A DNA stretch of 64,000 nt from Siphonodentalium dalli (taxonomy: Eukaryota; Mollusca; Scaphopoda; Gadilida; Siphonodentaliidae): positions 39,807,503-39,871,502 of the forward strand of contig CP136065.1 in the NCBI GenBank assembly GCA_032622095.1. Direction: 5' to 3'. The position numbers and the translations under genes are program-made. This document shows positions 56,032 to 64,000 of the stretch, one piece after another. A model generated the notes under the pieces. That model made no database searches. It worked only from the letters and a program-made list of their open reading frames with translations, and was not told the DNA's origin. Numbering within the stretch: the first letter of the stretch is position 1; every line of letters begins with the position of its first letter.

Positions 56032-57073
56032 TGTGACCCGCCATATCAAATCCAGTCAGAAGTCGGGATTTTTATACCCTGTGCCAATGCATTCTCTTAT
56101 ATATGCGAGTCGACCATAGGTCGCCTCGCATATATAAGAGAATGCATTGGCTTAAAGGGGTACTGTACGCCATTTTCATTAAATTTCCGGTGACAACAAC
56201 GATCTAATATCGATAATATATAGAAACATAAGTAATTTGAGTCGAAGATGTATTCTGTAAACGCTCAGGTTAATAGGCTATCTCAAAATTTAATAATTTA
56301 AAAGTTAATAATTTGATATAAATTGAATTTATGACTGGAGCCATAAAATGGCGTCAATTAAATTACGAATTTGCGTAATCAAATAAAGTAAATGAGGGAT
56401 ACTGGCTTGTTAAACCGATCGCACACACGATCGCTTAAAATATTATGATGATACGGGGAGAACACTCAAGCCACTCACTGACTAGCGACGATACAATAAC
56501 TTAAATGATTATATGGGACTAGTATGCCTATAATATAACTTTTATTTGATTCATTTGGTTGAAAACTGTACAAAAATTACTCGACGACAATTTGTATTTT
56601 TGCATTCCGGTAAATTTGTCATCCGTAACACTACTTCGTACTCAACAGACTTTCAAATAATGAAAAAAGTGTTACCTTATTCTCAGACTCGGAGACTATA
56701 GAAACCAACAACAACATTTGGCGTACAGTACCCCTTTAACAATGTTTTATCAGTGTTTTTTAAATAAATGTTTCTTACAATTTTTAGGACATAAAATAAA
56801 AAAACATCCATTACCCTGCAGGGAGCCCCACACATATATAGAAGCACATAGAAGAGTGTCGTCTGCTCATGTTTGTCTGGGGCTCTGTATGGGTGAAATT
56901 ATAAAATTGTTAAAGAATACAAGAACAAATTATTAAAATTGTAAAACATTGTTAGGCCAATGCATTCTCTTATATATGCGAGGCGACCTATGGTCGACTC
57001 GCATATATAAGAAAATGCATTGGCACAAGTCATGGTAAAAAAATCCCGACTGGATTTGATATGGCGGGTCACA
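56032..57073. mobile_element. Family T cassette MITE split by a nested element
   Basis: TA flanks both ends (56030-56031 and 57074-57075). The ends are TGTGACCCGCCATATCAAAT and its inverse. Removing the nested 580-bp element and one TTAA leaves about 458 bp, essentially the standard 460-bp family T length. Hairpin 1 is complete at about 56083-56151. Hairpin 2 has one substitution in an arm (TAAGAAAATGC). The right sub-terminal part has a small deletion (CCCGACTGGATT). Confidence 0.9.
56152..56739. mobile_element. Nested 580-bp TTAA element with AGGGGTACTGTACGCCA ends
   Basis: TTAA is duplicated at 56152-56155 and 56736-56739. The ends AGGGGTACTGTACGCCA and TGGCGTACAGTACCCCT are perfect inverses. 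The interior is AT-rich with no transposase. A TTAA target with AGGG-type ends fits the Kolobok or piggyBac groups; which one is not decided by this sequence. Because it interrupts a family T copy, it is younger than that insertion. Confidence 0.92.
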
Positions 57074-57079
57074 TATAAA

Positions 57080-58200
57080 CAATCTGGTGTGTGTATTTAC
57101 GGGGATTACTTCAGACCCAACTCGTTGGTATAGCGTCGAAAAAGTCGCTGTTTCATCACAATTTGTCGTGTGCTCTTTGTGCAAATAACGACTAGAAGAC
57201 AGAACTGCCCTTTTTTGTCTCCGAAGTATAAAGTTCGATGACATCGGGACAGATATAAAGTTCATATAATAGATATTCGGGCCCATGTTTGGTCCCCATA
57301 ACAGGACAGGAATGGGATAAAATCAAAATTCGTTAGGCACAATTTGATACTCTAATCCTCCAAGGATATTTAAATAACAACAGATCAATCTTGCTCTTTT
57401 CCAATTTAAACTTTCAAATCGTTGTGATCTAACAAACAACGTCTAATCAAGTCCACAGATCCGCGTGGCGGAACACACACTCATGTTGTTTGGAGAGCCG
57501 CATGTCCCAAAATCCAACTGGGAATACCAGGAAAACAAAACTGTCGCTACGGTGATTCCTGACTCATTGGCACTCTCTGTGTTTCCATTAAAGGTATATG
57601 TATCCTGTTTCATGATATTCCTTCCAAATCTCAGCAAGCACATTTTAGAGTTATGTTGACAGATATAGGCCTTAATGTGATGTCGACTAAATAATCGGTC
57701 TTGAAATTATGATCCATCAACATTTAATTTGTTTTCGTATTCAAGGTAATGCACCCAGTGTCTCATGTCTTGATAACAGGCATACGCTTACAATCGTTCA
57801 GATATTTAAACGCCAAAGCTGTTACCCAGGTATTTGGCAGTGTCATGGCGAAGCGATGCAATATACAAGTTAACGATTGTTCATTATCCTGCTGTTTTAC
57901 ACTTTTTCGTCGTTTTCCACTCGAATAGACCTTTACCCCATTCACATATTGTTATATTGATCAATTGTATAGATTTAATACTGTTGAAACGGAATAATCT
58001 GATCGGGAATATAAATATCGTTTTGCTGCAATGCCGGGTCGTTTTAAATATTATCCAGGCAGTGGTGAAGACTACATTGGTATACCTAAACAATCGATCA
58101 TATTTGACGTTACCCGAGTCTGAAGTGTACCTCAGTCAGTACTTCCATCAAACGTCTAGCGACATCTACCGAAACCAAGCCGAGCCTAGATGGGGGTAGA
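57080..58200. other. No gene recognised
   Basis: Frames at 57834-58199 (plus) and 56933-57286 (minus, partly MITE) show no recognisable domain. 'ctgcaatgccgggtcgtttt' near 58026 resembles part of the 17.7 kb dispersed repeat. Confidence 0.35.
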
Positions 58201-58202
58201 CG

Positions 58203-58300
58203 GCAGCGGTAGCCCAGATGTAGTGAACTGGTCTCTCGCGCTAGCGACCGGGGATCGCAACCTGGTCATGGTATTCTGACAAAAATCAGAACTCGGTCAG
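58203..58300 (+). repeat. Possible tRNA-like SINE head
   Basis: GGTAGCCCAGATGTAGTGAACTGG resembles box A and GGGGATCGCAACCTGG resembles a degenerate box B, in an order different from the main SINE family. No cloverleaf could be built by eye. This is a weak call. Confidence 0.25.
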
Positions 58301-58371
58301 ATACCAAGTCTGTCAGGCTGGAAAGTCTCAATTGAGATAACTGAATAAAGATCCGAATGCAAAAATGCCGA

Positions 58372-58445
58372 ATTCCCCCATTACAACATTTATCGAGTCA
58401 GAAAAGGGAGGTAAACCCTGCATGGAGTTTGATATAAACGGTCGC
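58372..58445 (+). repeat. 3' portion of the 32.3/61.2 kb dispersed repeat
   Basis: 'ggtaaaccctgcatggagtt' followed by 'tgatataaacgg' is nearly identical to 'ggtaaaccctgcatggagtttgatagaacgg' at 32.82 kb, preceded in both by 'tcgagtca'. Only the 3' end is present. Confidence 0.55.
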
Positions 58446-58449
58446 GATA

Positions 58450-61165
58450 TTTATCTCGTGTGTTCTCACCTTGAACGAGACTCGATTCACGCAACATATA
58501 ATTATGTCACTCGAGACTTTTTCGATTGGTAATTAATCTTAAATACTTGATTATATGTCTGATTCCCGTGGTATGTTTAGCCGTTGTCTGTTTTTCTCGC
58601 GGTTTGTTATGTTATGAGAAAACATAGAAAGTCGATCCATTATTCTCTTTCGGTCTCGTAAATGATACGTGTTGTTAATCTAGTGTGCTTTCTTGCTCTA
58701 AAAATTTAAGTAACTCGTGTGTCACCAATACTGTCATAGCAGTTTATACTTTGCATTAGGAGTCTGAATTCCCACGGAATAGAGTTTAGAACAATCTCTT
58801 AAAGTGATGTGAAATACTCCCGTAAGGTGATCCAATAGAAATGGAGAATAATCGTGCTCAAAGTTGTTCATTTTACGAATATTAATCCAAATTGCCAACA
58901 TCACGCATCGTCATTCTGATATATTAATTAAATGCCCTGACTCTGGATGGCGAAATAATTTGTGTTAGTTTGTCGACAATTGTTGCGTCCCGAATTCAGA
59001 TGTAAATATTTACAATTGAGCGTAGTTTTGACGACGTTTTCTATTGAATGGTATGGTCGATTTCTTTGAAATTTTCGACGATGTTATTAGAATGCTACAT
59101 TCTCCAGGTTGGCATAACGCCTGAATACCAACTTATCAGCTTCACGAACTCGAACAAGTCCATAATATGTCTTTAAGAGGTAACACCAGGGTGGGGGGGG
59201 GGGGGGGCATCGTGATACTCGATTGTCGGCGTGAGTTGTCTGTTATAAATTGTAATTCAAGTTGAATGTTTGTCTCTGATACATTGCACTCTGATTGTCC
59301 AAAAGCGGCTAAGTTTAGTTTTCGATTCACCGGTATCGGCTGCTGATCGGAAAACACATTTGGCATGAAGCACGGTGTCATTGATATGATTCGTATTTTC
59401 GTTCGGTATTCTGGGATCCGGGCATATTCTCCTGCTCGAATCCCTAATATCCAACTATACAGAGTCCGTTTATCTCCTAAATCGATAACTTTCACAAGTC
59501 GTGGGCTAACAAGGAAAATCATGGATGGCCAAGGATTTGTTAAAACATAGCGGAACTTGTATGTCAAGTGTGCCCGATGCTTCTGGAGCAGATGGTTGGT
59601 AATTTGGGTGTGAACAATTACCATCCGGACCAACCCGAAACCGCCCGGACCACCGGACCCCCCCTGGTGTGTATGGTGATTTTAGTGGACATACCATATC
59701 AGGATTCACCCGAGAACATGCCCACGCAACTATTAGACCCAAGGCCACACATAAGAGTCACTATTAATCCTCAACTTACAAGACTGGCAATTTTCTGTCT
59801 GCAGTAAACTGACAGACACGCCGGATCTCACGTAGCCCTTGTGTCGCTCCACACGTATATGTTGGGGAAGTACCATCGACTATATTAACGAAGAACCAAG
59901 GGCGAGATGCTAACTAAAGCGTGGAAATTAACCATCTGTTTACCGAGATCTGTTCTGTCCACTAAAATTCCCATAGACACATCATTGATGGTCCGGGTGG
60001 ATCCTGGCTGGTCCGGGCGGTAATTATAGTTGCATATCTACATTGGTTTACTTGTTGTAGCAGATGTTTTTCTTGCGCCAAAGCGATTACGGCACTACTA
60101 AGTTTCCAACATGCTGACCTCTTTTGCATACCATAATTGACCATGAGGCGTTTGGTTTGCCTTCACTTGACAATTCCAACGGAGATGTCACTTCTGCGGC
60201 ATCGACTCAATAACACATGTCATCTACCGCACTACTAATCCTCGTGTGATACGCGATTGTGATAAATAATTCTGTCCAGGATATCTTGAGGCAGGAAGTA
60301 ATTTCTGGTGACATCTGGATTATACCATAATACGGAACCAATGAAACGGATCGCTGCAAGTGGCTAGAATTACACCGCGTGTTACCATTCTGCATAGGCG
60401 GCGAGCTTTACCAGTCGGATTATGATCGTGCAACTCGTACAGTAATAACTATACGATAGCAATCAGAATTGTTCGTGAAATGCCGACATAGCACTCGACG
60501 CTAATGAAGCACAGGGAGATAACCCACTAACGGAAATGACAACGAGAGAACATTAATTCTGTCTCGCATGGACAATTATTTTCCCCCAAATATTCGCCGA
60601 TTGCCATCGCGTTGAGATTAGACTTCTAAATATGTCATGTCATGGAAATGTGATATTGTGCCACATTGGGAGTGCTTCGGGCTATCGAATAGCCAGCAAT
60701 TCTGAGTTAAAGCACGCCCCGACCAGACGATATACGCTGAAAATTATGAGGATATATACGAAGGGGATATGTCTGATTTTACGGATGATCGAAAAATCTT
60801 TACTCAGATTCATTAATCTTTATTGCTTCGCGTACACTCTGTCTGTGTGTCGTATTATATGGTTAACCAATGAGTACTGGCGATTCACATTGATCACACG
60901 ATCTAAGCGTGGTGGATTATGTCTTAATTACACTGCAACATCGGCCTGCGTCCAGACACGTCATTGCTGACACTACCAATAGGCAACCAAAACGTCCATG
61001 CGCCATAAGAAGGCATAGTCTGGTTACTTTCAAGTTGTATAAAAGTTTCCAATTTTTTTTTAGGTAAGTGACATTCACTGCTGCGAATCATTGTCAAATC
61101 AATTTTGGGAGAGTAAAAGTCCACAGATGCAGCATAAAAGCAACCTCTTTTTATATCAGAGCGCA
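58450..61165. other. No gene recognised
   Basis: This is about 2.7 kb of unclassified sequence. The 163-codon minus frame at 59142-59633 includes a Pro run encoded by a poly-G tract and has no domain. Near 59625 'ccgcccggaccaccggaccc' and near 59995 'gtccgggtgga', 'ggtccgggcgg' are weakly inverse. No RNA gene is seen. Confidence 0.35.
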
Positions 61166-61174
61166 AATCATACT

Positions 61175-61650
61175 TCCTTTCTGACTCTGTCACCGGCTGG
61201 CACCAGTTTTCTATATATATAGCGCCGAAATGGCGATATCGATCGCCCCCAAATCAAATTTCCTATGCGCTTTGAGAACAATTCCCGCAGTAAAAACTTA
61301 GAATTAGAGCGCTAGTTCTGTTGACGATTTTCGCATGCTCCTTAGCAAATGCCATGCATGTTGTCGTCTACGTGAGTTTAGACGTTTGTGTTGATAAAAT
61401 AATCGGGAGAACCAAATCACACCGTTTCGCAATATAGTTCGTTGATTCTAGAGGGACTTCTCAAACTTAAGTTAAAAAAATTACACAAATTTTGTTTGAT
61501 ATTTTGTGCTCTCAATAAGGGCAACATGTTGCCCTGTTCGCTTAGTATATGTATTAATATCGCGGAAGTCTACCAAATGTGCCGGTAGCAACGGTCTTAC
61601 CGAGTCACTAATGGAGGTAGACCCTGCATATTTGCCATATAAACAAGATC
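61175..61650 (+). repeat. ~470-bp dispersed repeat, copy B
   Basis: It aligns in order with 32310-32865. Shared phrases include 'ctgactctgtcaccggctgg', 'cgaaatggcgatatcgatcgccc', 'tgttgataaaataatcggga', 'gggcaacatgttgccctgttcgct', 'atcgcggaagtctaccaaat' and 'ggtagaccctgcat'. The poly-T region and some spacers differ. Confidence 0.65.
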
Positions 61651-62039
61651 AAGAGGTAATGTAGTCCTTTTCTGTGACAGCATTTCTCTCCCATTGTTAT
61701 GTATATAACCATGTCGTCAACGCTATATATATTTAGAAACTCGCTTGGTTCAATTGCTGCAAGTCGAAGTCAACACATGCAGCATGCAAATAACAGAACT
61801 GTTACTTTATTAAGGAACCATCCGTGGATATATTATATACATTCTCATTCGTATCATAATATAGGGTGAATTGAATTATCTCTACTATGCCAGTCCATAT
61901 ATGTGTCCAGACACAGCGTATTTAAAGTGTATCCATTGATGATAATGGTGGACTTACTGTTTATAATGAGGGTAGCAGTGGGTGTGCTTTTAAATTTGAA
62001 ACTTGATTGACATATCTATTCACATTCAGTGCCAAGTCA

Positions 62040-63095
62040 TCCACCGCAATGAAGTGTAAACCTGATCGAAGTCGGGTTGCAGCATTGTAAGGGTCAAGTC
62101 CATTAATTGGTCTCAATAATCAGGCACAACTCTCCAAGACCAATTATCATCCGAAACCTTTATTATCCATTACATTATGGTGTGGCTACAACGCTCGATT
62201 GGAGTATTGAACTGCTCTCATTGTATTACTATAAATGATGCTACATTTAGACGATGAGTTCATGAATCTAAAGCAATATTTCTACCAAATTATTAAATCA
62301 GATTAAAACTTTGTACTTAAAATTAAAACTGTGCGTTCATCATTTGGGTAACTAGTTCAAGATATACCCCTTTCGTATGAACTGTTATTCTTCTCTTGAA
62401 GACGAGGAATTCTGTAACATTTTGAGACATTGTTCTGAGAGTATGTCATCCTGGAAAATAAACCAGTTTTATATCTTTTCAATCAATCCGCCATTTAAAG
62501 TTGAAGTTTAAAGGGACCCTGTCACTCGCAGTTGTTATATATTCATGCAAAAATATAAAAGTCTGTAAACACAACAGAACTATGAAGAACATGGCGAGAT
62601 GGACAAACTTTGTTGTTATATTCATTATTGATAGTTCTCCAAAAACTAAATATCTCGTTCTGAAAAATTGTTATGCATATATAAATGTTATAGTGATTTG
62701 TGAATAAAGGTCTCTAGTCGTAATAATTACATAATTATGTATATATATCATCGTCATTGATATGGAGAAATAAACACTAACGCTCTATCTGTGCAATCGA
62801 TCCGCTATTTAAAGTTGAAGCTCAGTGGTTGGAAGATATAGTTTTAAGATAAAACGTGTCACCACAATCAGAGCCAAGCCATATCTACTTTTACTCAATG
62901 TTTGCAATTCCGCAATGAAGTGTAAACCTGAACTAAGTCCAGTCGTAGCATTGCAAGGGTCACGTCCCTTCATTAGTCTCTATAATCAGGAACAAATCTC
63001 CAAGCCCAATTATCATCCGAAACCTTAATTATCCATTTTATTCTGGTGTGGCCACAACGCTCGATTGGATTATTGAACTACTCTCGTAATACTTG
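62040..63095 (+). repeat. Direct repeats of about 180 bp, 865 bp apart
   Basis: 62046-62227 and 62911-63090 share 'gcaatgaagtgtaaacctga', 'aattatcatccgaaacctt' and 'caacgctcgattgga.tattgaact'. A second shared phrase, 'atttaaagttgaag', occurs near 62493 and 62807. The arrangement suggests a decayed larger element with long direct repeats, or two insertions of one repeat. No coding evidence is seen. Confidence 0.6.
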
Positions 63096-63099
63096 TTTT

Positions 63100-64000
63100 A
63101 TTTCGCCGTGAAAGCCAAACGAGTTGAGAAAGCGCGCTCCCCATCTGACGTTCAATCATTACGACCAATTAACATCTATACGTCTCTTTAGCTGCAACCG
63201 GGCCATTTGTATGGCACATTTAACCACGTTCACACCATATACAAGAAAACCATAGTCAGAAATGGTAACGCGCTCAAGATCATATATTATATACCCATGA
63301 TCGTAATTATAGAATCTTTTTCATTTCTGTTATTTGTAATTGGCATAGATTATCACAAACCAAAAATCAACCTTATTGACATAATGTAAACGCCAATAAA
63401 CGAAATTGAAATTCTCAAATACACCTTTTACCGGGCTCGGCCTCGGGGTCGCACTACAGCTCGGCCTCGGGGTCGCACTACAACTTTTAATGTGTCCAAA
63501 TAATAACATTCTATAAATAGAACCCCCATGCGCTATGGAAGCGCCCAGGCGAAACACGAATTTGTACATTAGTATACACGCGGCGCGCGTAATAATGATT
63601 ACGAGAAACGAGACAATTACACGTATATCTGCCATTATATATAGATCATGCCAGGAAGATCTACTCTGGGTAAGACAGTATAGAGATCGTACTCCATCAG
63701 TTCAAAACCTGGGAACTTTTTCATGTTCTAACGGCGATATTTATACATTCAAAACATAACGCAGGTAATATATTTCGTAGTTAATGCATGTTCCTCATTA
63801 TGTGTTTCACATTAGGCGAATGTCCCAGCTCGAGATTATAGGCGAATTATGTAAGTCGATTATTCTTTGCGTCGCTCACAATTATGAAATTTCCCCGGGT
63901 AATGAATTCAATTCATATTTATTCCTAAATCGGCTACAACCATCACCAAAATAATGTAATCTCGAGCAATACATTATTGATGAACAGATATATTAACTAA
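63100..64000. other. No gene recognised; one small duplication
   Basis: A 26-bp unit, GCTCGGCCTCGGGGTCGCAC plus TACA, is tandemly repeated at about 63434-63482. The rest is unclassified. Confidence 0.4.

Noticed and set aside
943-57073. Cassette hairpins as rho-independent terminators or bacterial regulatory palindromes
   Set aside because: The setting is eukaryotic, hairpins are AT-rich with long arms, and they occur within target-duplicated mobile elements.
1337-57073. Opposite spacer orientation among family T copies as evidence of an invertible switch
   Set aside because: The ends and hairpins are symmetric, so ordinary insertion in either orientation explains it.
59142-59633. 163-codon minus-strand frame
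   Set aside because: It includes a Pro run from a poly-G tract and no recognisable domain. Overlapping frames on the other strand are equally long by chance.

Overview
This window looks like intergenic DNA from an animal nuclear genome, most likely a marine invertebrate. It is AT-rich and has no prokaryotic gene organisation. It is packed with classes of repeat typical of animals: tRNA-derived SINEs, degraded non-LTR retrotransposons, MITEs with TA, TTAA or 8-bp target duplications, Helitron-like ends, and many satellites and minisatellites. The phylum cannot be fixed from sequence alone; a lophotrochozoan such as a mollusc is only a guess. I found no convincing host gene exon, no true tRNA or rRNA gene and no CRISPR array. 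The only protein-coding signals I trust are dead fragments of non-LTR retrotransposons at about 38.87-39.14, 39.90-40.05 and 40.06-40.97 kb.

The most striking content is a set of 15 short elements that carry the same two-hairpin cassette: two palindromes of about 69 bp (arms read GCCAATGCATTCTC...) facing each other across an AT-rich spacer, bounded by CCCTGTGCC and GGCACAGGG. The cassette, or what remains of it, sits inside three different kinds of terminal inverted repeat. Family T has TA target duplications and TGTGACCCGCC ends (5 copies). Family P has TTAA duplications and CCCTTTACCCAACA ends (4 copies, three of exactly 392 bp). Family M has TTAA duplications and CCCTTTCATGACGG-like ends (6 copies, several partial). 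One family T copy is itself split by a different 580-bp TTAA element.

Layout. From 0 to 13.5 kb there is a 48-bp satellite, several cassette MITEs, a hAT-like MITE with a perfect 8-bp duplication, SINE copies and a dispersed repeat rich in TTGGAACTTTCCAAC. From 13.5 to 25.9 kb there are foldbacks, a 308-bp tandem repeat, a long inverted repeat pair and five more cassette copies, including a right half. From 25.9 to 30.8 kb there are two large, G-poor (ACC/ATC/AAC)n arrays separated by 1 kb of other sequence. From 31.6 to 35.0 kb there are dispersed and tandem repeats. From 35.07 to 46.33 kb two related satellite-bearing Helitron-like elements lie in opposite orientation. Between them are retrotransposon fragments, minisatellites and three directly abutting Helitron-like units. 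From 46.6 to 57.1 kb there are further MITEs, a 198-bp perfect-palindrome TTAA element, SINEs and a 12-bp minisatellite. From 57 to 64 kb there is mostly unrecognised sequence with a few dispersed repeats.

Nothing here behaves like an operon or pathway. The features interact as mobile DNA: nested insertion, tandem insertion, 5' truncation, and decay of palindromes.
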